A stretch of 24,006 bases of DNA from Phlegmacium glaucopus (GCA_015039465.1 MU130578.1:189619-213624); one strand, 5' to 3'. Positions 1-9,407 are shown, numbered from the stretch's first letter. Notes: generated by a model from the sequence alone, not told the origin. Program-made: numbers and translations.

Positions 1-112
1 AAAAAAAAGTAAACAATTACATAAGACAGATGCTGAGATATTCAAGATATTAAATTGTTTAAAAATCTTGAATATCTCAGCATCTGTCTTATGTAATTGT
101 TTATTTTTTTTT
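1..112. repeat. Long foldback hairpin (MITE-like or foldback element)
   Basis: Bases 1-48 are the reverse complement of bases 65-112, with about one mismatch or indel near the outer end. The 16-base AT-rich loop is 49-64. Each arm ends in an A or T run. The window starts inside or at the edge of the element, so a target duplication cannot be checked. It contains no coding capacity. A transcript through it would form a hairpin of about 48 bp. Confidence 0.85.
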
Positions 113-296
113 GAAATGGGTACTATAAATATTTCTGTGATTTGTTAGATTTTTTTCAGATTTTTAAAGCTAGCCAAAGATGTTCAGGGCTGGCCAGGGC
201 TGGCCAGGGCAGCCAGAGCCAGCCAGGCCAAGGTTATTTTTTTCTGATGTGCTATCCATATCTAATTGCTTAGTACCTTGTTTAAATATCCACCAA
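113..296. other. AT-rich spacer with a short GC-rich tandem repeat
   Basis: No gene is visible. Within an AT-rich background, 186-231 holds a small tandem repeat of about 10 bp built on GGCTGGCCAG. The reading frame of the downstream protease runs through it, but the residues look unrelated to a retroelement, so I treat this as inserted or flanking sequence. The gag region expected upstream of the protease is absent here. Confidence 0.5.
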
Positions 297-1032
297 ATGA
301 AAATACCTATTTCTATAACAAGCAAAATGCAAGGAGATCCAGAAATCATCGAACAAGCCTTTATCGACTCTGGCGCAGACGGAAAATTCATCGACCAAAA
401 CTTTGTGAGAACACAAAAATTTATGATCAAAACCTTAAGTACCCTGAACAAACAAGGCACAATCAAACATTACGTAAACCTCAAGATCAATGTACTAGGA
501 CAAAAGAAGATGAACCGACTTCTAGTCACTGGATTAGGGAAACACAAGATCATTCTTGGAGCAACTTGGCTCAAAGAAAACAATCCCAAAATAAACTGGA
601 AGAAAGAAACCCTTACATGGCGCGACCCCAAACAAACAAAAGAAGAACAATCACAGAAACCGATTATTAGGACACCCTCTAAACCTACTACTGTTGAAGA
701 TGAAGATGATATTGAAGAATATCTCAATCGAACACAGAACCCCACCAACAATGATCAGATATCAGTACTCATTGCTTTTATTACTGGCAAAATGGACAAC
801 AAATATTGGATCAATGCGAAAACCTCTACTTCACAAGATCTGGCTATGAAATACAACGTCAAGCCTGACATCCCTGTCGAAGAAATTGTACCACCCGAGT
901 ATCATGAATACTTAGATGTATTTGATGAGAAGAAGGCAGACAGATTTCCCGAACCACGAACCTGGGATCATAAGATCGAAATGAAACCTGACTTTGAACC
1001 AAAATCTTTCAAAATGTACAACCTTACACCGG
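297..1032 (+). pseudogene. pol: Gypsy pol, segment 1: aspartic protease and start of RT
   Basis: The aspartic protease motif IDSGADGKFID is encoded at about 357-389, so the catalytic Asp and the DSG[AT] triad are present. The ILGATWLKENNPKINW stretch at about 555-602 is the C-terminal flap side of gypsy proteases. A variable acidic linker follows, then PPEYHEYLDVF and RTWDHKIE, typical of the region leading into gypsy RT. The frame is open until the CCGG-targeting element cuts it at 1032, in the middle of the conserved segment just before the RT palm. Removing the insertion and one CCGG copy joins the frame to 4468. The exact protein start is unknown because gag is missing; the Met codon at 297 is simply the first one next to recognisable sequence. 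Confidence 0.88.
1029..1032. repeat. Target site duplication CCGG, left of insertion copy 1
   Basis: CCGG directly precedes the TGATGTG start of the inserted element and recurs at 4464-4467 after its CCTATCA end. Only one CCGG is needed to keep the host pol frame, which confirms that it is a duplication. Confidence 0.85.
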
Positions 1033-1330
1033 TGATGTGATTGAATTTGTTTTTGCAAGGTAATCAAAGGATTACCGTTTTTAGGAATTTGTCTACAACA
1101 AACCCAGAAACCAATAACTTTTGATGACCAACAAACTCTGTTTTTGTGCAAGTTGGGGTTTCCTTGAAAGTATAACCAGTATACTCTTGAATAAAACAAC
1201 AATACACTTTTAAAGTCCAAATGTTCTAGACTATGATTCAAGTTTAAAGTCCAAATTTCTCTAGACTATGATTCTGATAACAAGTTTATAGTCCAATTTC
1301 TTAGACTATTATATAGTGCTTTTTGATAGA

Positions 1331-1652
1331 ACAAAGGCAAGTCCCTATAGGATTTAATATCCTTTGTCTATATGATAACCAATTTTGGTAGTACAAAGAC
1401 AAGCCCCTTTAGGGTTTAATATTCTTTGACTATCCACAACAAATGATTTAAAGTCCCTGAGGCAGACTGTGAGACAGCTTTATAGTACAAGGTTTTATCC
1501 TCAGACTCTGACAAAGGATTTAATATCCCTGCTTCCAAGACAAGTCCCTAAAGGATTTAATATTCCAACTCCAAAGACAAGTCCCTAAAGGATTTAATAT
1601 TCTTGGTTTACACAGAACAAAGGTAAGCCCCTTTAGGATTTAATACCCTTTG
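1331..1652. repeat. Array of imperfect hairpin units inside the LTR-like element
   Basis: A degenerate unit, roughly CAAAG-(G/A)CAAG-TCCCTATAGG-ATTTAATAT-CCTTTG, recurs about six times (starting near 1331, 1393, 1540, 1574 and 1617, plus partial units). Each unit pairs CAAAG with CTTTG and CCT with AGG, so each can fold. The same array is in the second copy at about 11105-11390, and one or two units are in the fragment at 10145-10291. Confidence 0.7.
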
Positions 1653-1986
1653 AACTGAGTGAAGCAAAGCAAGTCCACTTGTAATTCCAATTCTAACTTG
1701 TGCCAATTCAGAGCGCTGAAACTTGGGAAAGAAAGGAAGAGTGCAAATTCACTAATTTTACTGGTGCTTTCTAGCTACTTTTATACATAAATGAGAAACA
1801 AAATTAAGTAAGAGTCTGTGATGTCATGTCTATGTTTTATGATTACTGATGCTATTTTATGATGTCATGTCTTGTTTTTATGATGTCATGTCTTGTTTCT
1901 AGATGACTAAATCATTGTTTTATGATGTCATGTCTTGTTTCTATGGATGATAAATCCTTGTTTTATGATGTCATGTCTTGTTTCTA

Positions 1987-2299
1987 CAGTTGCGGACAAC
2001 CAAACACGACAATTTTGATATCTCACGATCGGGAAGTTTTATGGGACAAACTGATTTCAGATTTGGATTCAGCGGGTTGAAATACGTCAAAAAACATGTC
2101 TCCGAAGTTTCTCCCACGACCCTTTAGGGAAAAAAAAAAAAAAAAAAAAAAAAAGACTACAGTTGCGGACAACCAAACATGACAATTTTGATATCTCACG
2201 ATCGGGAAGTTTTATGGGACAAACTGATTTCAGATTTGGATTCAGCAGGTTGAAATACGTCAAAAAACATGTCTCCGAAGTTTCTCCCACGACCCTTTA
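1987..2299 (+). repeat. Tandem duplication of the left end, with 25-A run at the junction
   Basis: Bases 1987-2126 recur at 2160-2299 (offset 173), both starting with the terminal inverted repeat preceded by TA. A run of 25 A (2130-2154) sits between them. The two copies differ at only a few positions, so the duplication is recent or homogenised. Confidence 0.85.
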
Positions 2300-2543
2300 A
2301 GTTAGGGTGGCCAAATTTTTTGGACCAAAAGTTGTAAAAAAATGTATGCTACCTCGGTTCAGAATGGCATCAGTCAACATCATTGCTCTGTTAGAAACCT
2401 GTCAATGTTGTTTTTGTTTCCTAACAGCCCATGTGGCAGCGTTAGATCACCGGATTGTGTTCGTAGGGTATCAATACAGTTGTTTTCATATTGATAGTAA
2501 TAATACACATTTAGTCGGAGTTGGAATTTGGTGTTTTTCTTGC

Positions 2544-3861
2544 AGAGGACATTGAAGTGGAGATAACCTACTGTTCTTAGTACTCTCGGCTTGCAAGCGA
2601 ACTCTAATAAATGTTAGAGTTCAAGTTTTGAGGATCGACATGAAAACAGCCAACAGCCTCCATGTCAAGAATTTAAAACATGATCATACTGGCTACTAAG
2701 TAGTATACTGCCACAGTGGCACATCATGGTTTTAAACAATGTCAACAAGAGAAAGAGATAGAGAAAATAAAGGCTACTTGGAATAAAGGCTACTTGGAAA
2801 GACGACGCATGGAAATGAAATATTGAGAAATGTCAGATGAAGACGGAGACCAAACCGAGACATGCAGAAATGAAATGTCACGTGAAAGCCAAAATCACAT
2901 ACTTTTACCGATGTCACAGAGTGTCACAGGTATTTTGTTCCATTTTTTTCTGCCACAACCCTTAGTCTAAACCCAAATCAACAAACATAATCATGTTTAT
3001 CCCATCAAAAGCTTTTGATTTAGCATTTCTCACATTTTTCCCAATTTTTTTGAGGGGGGTGGCCAATTTTTGGGATTTATCGGCCCAAAAATTTCGATCT
3101 AAGGAAATCGGCACGTAGAAATATGTTCATTAGGGTGCAATATACATGTTTCAGCAGTTTTTGACTATTCTGAATGTTTGTGGCAGTGTGCATAATTCGG
3201 GGTATCAAAATTGTCGTGTTTGGTTGTCCGCAACTGTAGAGGACATTGAAGTGGAGATAACCTGGCTTGCAAGCGAACTCTAATAATTTAAATTAAATAA
3301 ATGTTAGAGTTCAAGTTTTGAGGATCGACATGAAAACAGCCTCCATGTCAAGAATTTAAAACATGATCATACTGGCTACTAAGTAGTATACTGCCACAGT
3401 GGCACATCATGGTTTTAAACAATGTCAACAAGAGAAAGAGATAGAGAAAATAAAGGCTACTTGGAAAGACGACGCAGAAATGAAATGTTGAGAAATGTCA
3501 TGTCATGTGAAAGCCAAAAATCGCATACTTTTACTGATGTCACAGAGTGTCACAGGTATTTTGTTCCATTTTTTCCGCCACAACCCTTAGTCTAAACCCA
3601 AATCAGCAAACATAATCATGTTTATCCCATTGAGAGCTTTTGATTTAGCATTTCTCACATTTTTCCTAATTTTTTTGAGGGGGGTGGCCAATTTTTGGGG
3701 TTTATCGGCCCAAAAATTTCGATCTAAGGAAATCGGCACGTAGAAATATGTTCATTAGGGTGCAATATACATGTTTCAGCAGTTTTTGACTATTCTGAAT
3801 GTTTGTGTCAGTGTGCATAATTCGGGGTATCAAAATTGTCGTGTTTGGTTGTCCGCAACTG
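2544..3861 (+). repeat. Tandem duplication of the right half of the Tc1-like element
   Basis: The unit starting AGAGGACATTGAAG at 2544 recurs at 3238. Both copies end in the right terminal inverted repeat (ending at 3236 and 3861), each followed by TA. The first unit is 694 bp and the second about 625 bp, with small indels. The element therefore has two left termini and two right termini. Confidence 0.85.
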
Positions 3862-4463
3862 TAGATGACTGATCATTGTTTTATGATGTCATGTCTTGTT
3901 TCTAGATGACTGAGCATTGTTTTATGATGTCATATGTTTCATAATGTGACAAAATGTGACAAAATGTTACAAAAATGTTACAAATGTCACGAAATGTCAC
4001 ATGGTGTCACATGATGTCACATGGTATCACACGAAATGTCACATGGTATCACATGATGTCATGTGATATCACATGCTTCATTATTAGGACATATTTTACT
4101 TACTGATGTTATCCTTAGGACTTGTATAACAATCCTTCATAGTTGTAGACTTTGATAGTGACTTTAGATTGCAAGTAGTTCATTTGACCATTATGGATTT
4201 TGTATGGTTAGAGTCTGAACTTTTTGTAGTGTTGTTTAACAGTATGATAAATAGATCAATTCAGATCATAGTTATCTGCTGCTTTAACATTTATTACTAT
4301 GCAATTTCCAGTTTAATCAACAAGTGTAGTCAACACTTTTGACCCTTACAATATCAATTTGTAGATTAATTCATGGTTGGGTTATTGATCTTGTTGATTC
4401 AATTGAAGAATAATATTATGAAAAATTGAATAATCCATAGGTATTCAACTTTCAGTCCTATCA

Positions 4464-5108
4464 CCGGCAGAACAAATTGAATTGGACAAATTCCTTAAAG
4501 AAAATCTCGACCGAGGATATATTCGAAAATCACAATCCCCGATGGCCTCACCTTTCTTCTTTGTATCCAAGAAAGATGGAAAACTTCGACCCTGTCAAGA
4601 TTATTGATATTTGAACAATCACATGATCAAGAATGCTTATCCACTCCCACTTATCACCGAGATCATGGACAAACTCAAAGGCGCAACTTGTTTCACTAAG
4701 TTTGACATCCTTAGAGGTTACAATAACGTTCGGATTGCCAAAGGAGGCAAATGGAAGACCGCTTTCAAGACCAATCGAGGATTATTTGAACCAACAGTAA
4801 TGTTCTTTGGAATGTGTAATTCACCGGCAACGTTTCAAGCAATGATGGACTCCATTTTCGAAGATCTTATTGAAGGCGACTATATCATTGTATACATGGA
4901 TGACATCTTGATCTTCACAAAGAACAAAAAAAATCTTGAAGAAATTATGAAGAAAGTCTTACAACGCCTATGGGAAAATGATCTCTATTTGAAACCAAAG
5001 AAATGCAAATTCAATAGGAAGAAAGTCGAATACTTAGGAATGATCATCGAAGAAGGCAAAATCTCTATGGACTCAACCAAACTCAAAGGTATCTGAGACT
5101 GGCCTACC
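4464..5108 (+). pseudogene. pol: Gypsy pol, segment 2: reverse transcriptase fingers and palm
   Basis: The segment resumes right after the second CCGG copy. It contains [20 protein letters not shown], then a TGA at 4605-4607 where gypsy RTs have the Arg of DYRYLN. Next come the PLPLI motif, the [17 protein letters not shown] palm motif, the [12 protein letters not shown] motif, and the catalytic YMDD at about 4894-4905. KKCKF and YLGMII follow. A second TGA is at 5094-5096. The metal-binding Asp residues of the palm appear intact, so the loss of function comes from stops and insertions. The segment is cut by the first MITE copy at 5108, within the conserved DWPTP motif of the RT connection. 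Confidence 0.9.
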
Positions 5109-5522
5109 TGTGTACTTTACAGTCCCCCACGTTGTCCGGCTGGAGTCCGGCAGAAGTCTGGCGGACTCCACTAAAATTCTGGTAAAAGTCCGGTGAGAGT
5201 CCGGTGAGAGTCCGGTGAAAGTAGAAAAATGCCTGGACTGTATGTCTGGTCACAGTCTGCCGGACTTTTGATAGAATTTAGGGTTATATTTAGATTTAGA
5301 GGTTAGGCTTAGGGTTATATTTAGATTTAGGGCTTAGGATTAATATTTAGGGATGGGGATATTTTCTGTCTGCGCGGTAGCGCGTTCTTAGGTTAGGAGG
5401 GGATACAGGCATGTTTTGTACTTCCACCGGACTTCCACCAGACTCTGACTGGACTCTGACCGGACTTCTCTGGAGTCCGGCGGAATTCCGGCTGGACAAT
5501 GTGGGGGAGTGTAAAGTCCTCA
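5109..5522 (+). mobile_element. MITE, copy 1, inserted in gypsy pol
   Basis: Imperfect inverted ends (GTACTTTACAGTCCCCCACG on the left, its relative GGACTTTACACTCCCCCACA read inward from the right) flank about 414 bp. CCTACC at 5103-5108 and 5523-5528 is the remnant of the target duplication. Behind each end lie tandem GAGTCCGGTGA-type repeats of about 11 bp. The core (about 5281-5345) is AT-rich and full of TTAGGG-like steps. No protein is encoded. Orientation is arbitrary: this copy is inverted relative to the copy at 7037-7492. Confidence 0.82.
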
Positions 5523-6130
5523 CCTACCCCTACATCTGTGAAGGAAGTACAATCTTTTCTAGGATTTGGAAACTTTTACCAACGATTCATCTGACATTTC
5601 TCTGACTTATGCCAACCATTGAACAATCTTTTGAAGAAAGATGCACCTTTTGAATGGACCAATAAATGTCAGGAAACTTTCAAACTGCTAAAACTACACT
5701 TTACCAAAGAACCAGTCCTGCGAATGCCCGATCCGACCCGACCTTTCCAAATTGAATGCAATGCTTTGAAATACGCATCAGGCGCAGTCCTTACACAGAC
5801 AGACATGAATGGAGACCGACACCCTGTAGCTTTCCTATTGAAAAGCTTTTCACCCACCAAACGAAACTATGAAATCTATGATCGTGAACTCCTAGCAATC
5901 ATACGAGCCTTAACTGACTGGAGACACTATATCCTTGGATCCAAACATACAACAACAGTCTACTCTGATCACAAGAATCTGACCTACTATTGAACTGCAC
6001 AGAAATTAAACAGACGACAAGCTCGATGGTCGTTATTCCTTTCTGAATTCAATGTCAACCTCATTCATCTACCCGGAAACAAAATGATCCAATCCGATGC
6101 TCTATCCCGAAGAGCTGATCTCTGTCCCAG
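5523..6130 (+). pseudogene. pol: Gypsy pol, segment 3a: RT thumb/connection and RNase H
   Basis: After the MITE the protein resumes with [19 protein letters not shown], followed by a TGA at 5592-5594. The next stretch, NNLLKKDAPFEWTNKCQETF, leads into RNase H. RNase H motifs are present: ECNALKYASGAVLTQ, where the expected catalytic Asp is Asn, then the NYEIYDRELLAI motif with its Glu, and the TVYSDHKNLTYY motif with its Asp. A TGA at 5991-5993 follows. LPGNKMIQSDALSR (about 6070-6111) is the conserved end of the RNase H region. The Asp-to-Asn change would abolish RNase H activity even without the stops. Confidence 0.88.
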
Positions 6131-7036
6131 AGATGATAATGACAATGAAGACATTACAATGCTCCCCAACTCTCTGTTTGTTAATCTTGTAGATCTCAAT
6201 TTACAACAACAAATAGCCAATTCTACCGATATAGACACCGACGCCGCCGATGCAATGTGCTCCTTACTCGAAAAGGGACCTTCTAATTTAAGAAGCGACC
6301 TTGAAGACTGGTCGACTGAAGAATTTATGGGAAAACCTATTCTGTTCTACAAAGGAAAGAACTACATTCCACAAAACCAAGAACTGCCAAAAACTAGTAA
6401 AACAATTCCACAATGCACCAACCGCAGGCCACCCAGGAGAATTAGAAACATATAATTCAATCTCTCAACACTACTGGTGGCCTGGACTTTGTACTTTTGT
6501 GAAGAACTACGTGAAAGGATGTTCCGACAGTCAACAGTTCAAGATAAACAGAAACCCGTCAAAACCATCTTTCCTACCAATCAAAGGACCAAAGGATTCT
6601 AGACCTTTTGCGAACTGCTCGATGGACTAAATCACAGATCTACCACCTATCAATGGCAAAGATGCTGTACTGGTCGTGGTTGACCATGGGCTTACAAAGG
6701 GGGTGATTCTTATCCCTTGCGCAAAAACTTGTACTTCCAAAGACATCGCCCAATTTTTGCTCGACAACCTTTACAAACAATTTGGGCTCCCTGACAAGAT
6801 GATCTCCGATAGAGACCCTTGATTCACTGCCAAAGCGTTCGAAAATCTTTTCAAATTACTTGGAATCGAACATGCGAAAACAACGGCCTTTCACCCTCAA
6901 TCTGATGAAACAACTGAACGTTTCAACCAAGAAATTGAAGCATACCTCTCCATTTATTGCTTTGACAATCCGACGAACTGGTTATCTGCTCTACCTATGC
7001 TCAAATTTACCCATAATAATTGAAGACACTCTGGAC
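6131..7036 (+). pseudogene. pol: Gypsy pol, segment 3b: integrase zinc-binding and catalytic core
   Basis: After a variable linker the frame shifts near 6390-6405 into the integrase. HNAPTAGHPGELETY gives the two His of the HHCC zinc finger, followed by YWWPG. The first Cys is in KGCSDSQQF, but the second expected Cys is Ser. A TAA at 6628-6630 breaks the SMD...TDLP motif holding the first catalytic Asp. Next come VVVDHGLTK, SDRDP followed by TGA (6820-6822) and FTAK around the second Asp, and HPQSDETTERFNQEIE with the catalytic Glu. FTHNN precedes TGA at 7021-7023. The segment ends at the second MITE. It is clearly inactive. Confidence 0.87.
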
Positions 7037-7500
7037 AAGGACTTTACACTCCCCCACATTGTCCGGCCGGAATTCCGCCGGACTCCAGAAAAGTCCGGTC
7101 AGAGTCCGGTCAGAGTCCGGTGGAAGTCCAGTGGAAGTCCGGTGGAAGTCCGGCGGAAGTCCGGTGGAAGTACAAAACATCCCTGTATCCCCTCCTAACC
7201 TAAGAACGCGCTACCACACGGACAGAAAATATCCCCATCCCTAAGTATTAATCCTAAGCCCTAAATCTAAATATAACCCTAAGCCTAACCTCTAAATCTA
7301 AATATAACCCTAAATTCTATCAAAAGTCCGGTGGACTGTGACCAGACATACAGTCCAGGCATTTTTCTACTTTCACCGGACTCTGACCGGACTCTGACCA
7401 GACTCTGACTGGACTCTGACCGGACTTTTACCGGAATTTTAGTGGAGTTCGCTGGACTCCGGCCGGACAACGTGGGGGACTGTAAAGTACACCTCTGGAC
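7029..7500. repeat. 8-bp target duplication CTCTGGAC around MITE copy 2
   Basis: CTCTGGAC occurs at 7029-7036 and again at 7493-7500, immediately outside the inverted ends of the second MITE. An 8-bp duplication fits hAT-like mobilisation, though other groups with 8-9 bp duplications are possible. Only one copy is needed for the integrase frame. Confidence 0.8.
7037..7492 (-). mobile_element. MITE, copy 2, opposite orientation to copy 1
   Basis: This 456-bp element has ends GGACTTTACACTCCCCCACA on the left and the complement of GTACTTTACAGTCCCCCACG on the right. It reads as the reverse complement of the 5109-5522 copy throughout, including the CCGGACTCTGA-type subterminal repeats and the core with repeated CCCTAA steps (about 7243-7318). 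It encodes no protein. With copy 1 it forms a pair of inverted repeats about 1.5 kb apart around the RNase H and integrase segments. Confidence 0.85.
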
Positions 7501-8113
7501 GAACACGAACTCCTTTCAAACTGATCATGGGATCATCTCCAATCTCCATTCCCCTTTTATTTGAAAACACACAATTCCCTGCCGTTGAAGAATGAACATG
7601 GAAATTACTCAAAGACCGAGAAGAAGCTCTGGCAGCACACAAACTAGCAAGACACCAAATGGAAAACAGGATCAAATTGAACTTCAAACCATTTCGAGAA
7701 GGACAACTAGTCTGGTTAGACTCCAGAAACTTAAAGACAAATTACAACAAGAAGATCGCACCAAGATGAGAAGGACCATTCTCTATCAAAAAAGTCCTTG
7801 GACCCCTCACATACTGACTGAAACTCCCTGAAACATGGAAGATTCATAACGTTTTTCACGCATACCTCCTCATGCCATACATCAAAAATGAAGTACACAG
7901 ACCAAACTTTCTAAAACCACCTGCCGAAATCATCAACGGTGAAGAAGAATATGAAGTTGAAGCCATCATTGGACATAGAAAACGAGGATGTGGATATCAA
8001 TTCAAGATCTGATGGAAAGATTATCCTCCAAAGCAACGTGGGAACCCAAATCACACATCAAAAATGCTGACGACATGTTGATGCTTTATAAACAAGCCCA
8101 TCACCTCAACTAA
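7493..8113 (+). pseudogene. pol: Gypsy pol, segment 4: integrase C-terminal region and chromodomain
   Basis: The protein resumes as RTPFKLIMG and continues with EEALAAHKLARHQMENRI, FREGQLVWLDSRNLKT and the GPF..KKVLGPLTY motif. WKIHNVFHAYLL is the conserved end of gypsy integrases. EYEVEAIIGHRKRG, then QFKI-TGA-WKDYPP and (after a one-base frameshift near 8025-8030) TWEP, form a chromodomain, known in chromoviruses to tether the integrase to chromatin marks. TGA stops are at 7593, 7767, 7815 and 8010. The restored frame ends naturally at TAA 8111-8113 after LMLYKQAHHLN. Confidence 0.87.
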
Positions 8114-8128
8114 GACAGCTTCGAAGAC

Positions 8129-8993
8129 ATGCGCTACACTTCTTACCAACATGAGTGTGTCAATGAAGACTTCTTAAAGTTCATTGACGTATCGCTAAAA
8201 TCACTGATGAGTTCGAGGATATAAAACTGGCCCTCGAGAAACAAAGGGACAATAACTTCACACTCCCCGAGTTTGACTTTGAAATTGCATATTCTCAAAT
8301 CAATAACTTTTCCCTCTGAAAATGCCTTGAGTCCCTTCTTCCTCTTCTTCCTCCCATTCTGCTCGTATCTGACCCCTGATTTTCGACTTCACACATGAGA
8401 AATTTTCCTCCTATGTACAAACCAGACACAACATCAACAATCTTGTGCCTTTTCTTTGACCAAACACCATCCTCTACACAAAATTTCTTTATTTTCACCA
8501 CGTCGACCAAAGCATCATATGGGCTAAATGAGAACTCAAATATCTACAGACACAAGCTGATACATTATACGACAACATGGCTGGTTGTGGACTGGTCTGA
8601 CACATCGAACCATTTATCAGACTCAAATAACGAAATCCCATTGGGTCCCGGCGACATTCTCCTTACCCTCCACGACAAACATTTTCTCCCTTTCCTCTTC
8701 CTGATTCAACCACTTCCGGTTTGCGACTGAACCCCATTGTAATCAACAATGATGATGAAGTTCTTGTACAACACCACTGTTCTCTTTGCAGCTCTGATGA
8801 TCATTCCTCTCGACGATGTTATATGCTGGGTTGTGGAACACGAATCGTCTTATCACATGATTTACCACCACCAAACACATATCAATGATGCAACAACTGC
8901 TTTGAAGACGGTCACGGCTGGCAACAATGCCCACTTGAACAACGAGAAGGGTTATTCTTAGAGTCAGAGTCAAATTCGGAGTCTTCAACATAA
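8129..8993 (+). pseudogene. Post-pol ORF with two CCHC zinc knuckles
   Basis: A broken ORF of roughly 285 codons lies between pol and the LTR, reading through three frames. It starts near 8129 (MRYTSYQHECVN), shifts near 8190 into a frame with TGA at 8317, 8377 and 8728, and shifts again near 8733. The last part has two knuckles of the exact CX2CX4HX4C form: CSLCSSDDHSSRRC (8778-8819) and CNNCFEDGHGWQQC (8889-8930), with a TGA at 8886-8888 between them. It ends with an acidic Ser-rich tail at TAA 8991-8993. CCHC knuckles are normally in Gag; here they sit downstream of integrase. Nothing resembles an envelope protein. The knuckles are certain from spacing; the joined ORF is inference. Confidence 0.65.
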
Positions 8994-9004
8994 AACAGGG
9001 GTAA
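8994..9004 (+). other. Putative polypurine tract
   Basis: The purine-rich stretch CAGGGGTAA lies directly before the TGTTAC start of the LTR, the usual place of the plus-strand primer in LTR retrotransposons. It is short, so the call is mainly positional. Confidence 0.5.
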
Positions 9005-9407
9005 TGTTACGAACTTTCTTTTCTTTTTCTTATCCCCACTGAACACATGCTTGTTTCATCCACATGCACACTATGCCCTCTTTTCATCTCCATCTACACA
9101 TGCTTTCCTCTCTTCATTCATATGTTTCACCTATTTATACACATACACACCTTTTTACATGTGCCCGTTTCACCTTATGCACAACTCTCTCTTTTACCTA
9201 TAAATACAGTATTTACTACTCGATGTAACCTTAGCTAATTCTTGAGAATCTACCTCTGGTTACTTTACTCTTGAATCTCCTCAAACTCTTAAGACTCTGC
9301 TTCGAGAACAACTCTCTTAGCATTCTTCTGAGCTCATCAAATGAATGAATGATCTTTATATAACTGTCTATGGTCAGAACACTCTGAACTGTTCAAAAGT
9401 TGTAACA
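9005..9407 (+). mobile_element. 3' LTR of the gypsy element
   Basis: A 403-bp segment begins TGTTAC and ends GTAACA, giving matched TG...CA termini with a 6-bp inverted repeat, right after the putative polypurine tract. TATAAATA at 9199-9206 is a good TATA box and should mark the U3/R boundary about 25-30 bases downstream. No 5' LTR partner is in the window, so the target duplication (GAGCA on this side) cannot be confirmed. Confidence 0.78.
9199..9206 (+). promoter_or_regulatory. TATA box in the gypsy LTR
   Basis: TATAAATA lies in the middle of the LTR with pyrimidine-rich sequence around it, the usual arrangement of a fungal retrotransposon promoter. Confidence 0.6.

Larger units (their letters stand above)
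1987..3861. mobile_element. Non-autonomous Tc1/mariner-like element nested in the LTR-like element
   Basis: The ends are 34-bp perfect inverted repeats beginning CAGTTGCGGACAACC, and the insertion is flanked by TA at 1985-1986 and 3862-3863. The empty site is visible in the other copy near 11697-11704, where TTTCTA runs directly into GATGAC. CAGT ends and a TA duplication are typical of the Tc1/mariner/IS630 group. No transposase is encoded; the longest ORF (2307-2555, 82 codons) resembles nothing I know. The interior is rearranged: both the left end and the right half are tandemly duplicated. Confidence 0.85.
1033..4463 (+). mobile_element. TG...CA solo-LTR-like element, copy 1 (with nested insertion)
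   Basis: This 3431-bp insertion begins TGATGTGATT and ends GTCCTATCA. It is flanked by CCGG on both sides and has no convincing ORF. Without the nested Tc1-like element (1987-3861 plus one TA) it would be about 1554 bp, and it closely matches the 1432-bp copy at 10807-12238. TG...CA ends with short terminal inversion (TGAT/ATCA), a fixed 4-bp duplication and no genes suggest a solo LTR of an LTR retrotransposon. A non-autonomous DNA element cannot be excluded. Inside are an array of imperfect hairpins (about 1331-1652), repeats of about 41 bp containing TTTTATGATGTCATG, and a (TCACATG)-like array (about 3935-4080). Confidence 0.8.
297..9407 (+). mobile_element. Degenerate Ty3/gypsy chromovirus-type retrotransposon, 3' part with 3' LTR
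   Basis: A single gypsy element is seen in the order protease, RT, RNase H, integrase, chromodomain, a CCHC-containing ORF, a purine-rich tract and the 3' LTR. This order and the C-terminal chromodomain place it with chromoviruses of the Metaviridae. It is split into four pol pieces (297-1032, 4464-5108, 5523-7036, 7493-8113) by three later insertions. Reading across each insertion, after removing the duplicated target bases, continues the protein. It carries about fourteen TGA stops, at least two frameshifts and one TAA, so it is not autonomous. Gag and the 5' LTR are not in the window. Confidence 0.93.

Noticed and set aside
2307..2555. An 82-codon ORF inside the Tc1-like element as a transposase remnant
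   Set aside because: It has no DDE-type motif or helix-turn-helix and no resemblance to Tc1/mariner transposases.
5281..5345. An interstitial telomere or chromosome end
   Set aside because: TTAGGG steps are irregular, mixed with TTAGATTTAG, and sit inside a MITE present in two copies, so this is part of the repeat.
8129..8993. An envelope gene in the post-pol position
   Set aside because: There is no signal peptide, no transmembrane segment of the right kind and no furin-like site. The zinc knuckles point to a nucleic-acid-binding protein.
9047..9238. A 63-codon ORF in the gypsy LTR
   Set aside because: It is a chance reading of pyrimidine-rich U3 sequence that spans the TATA box.
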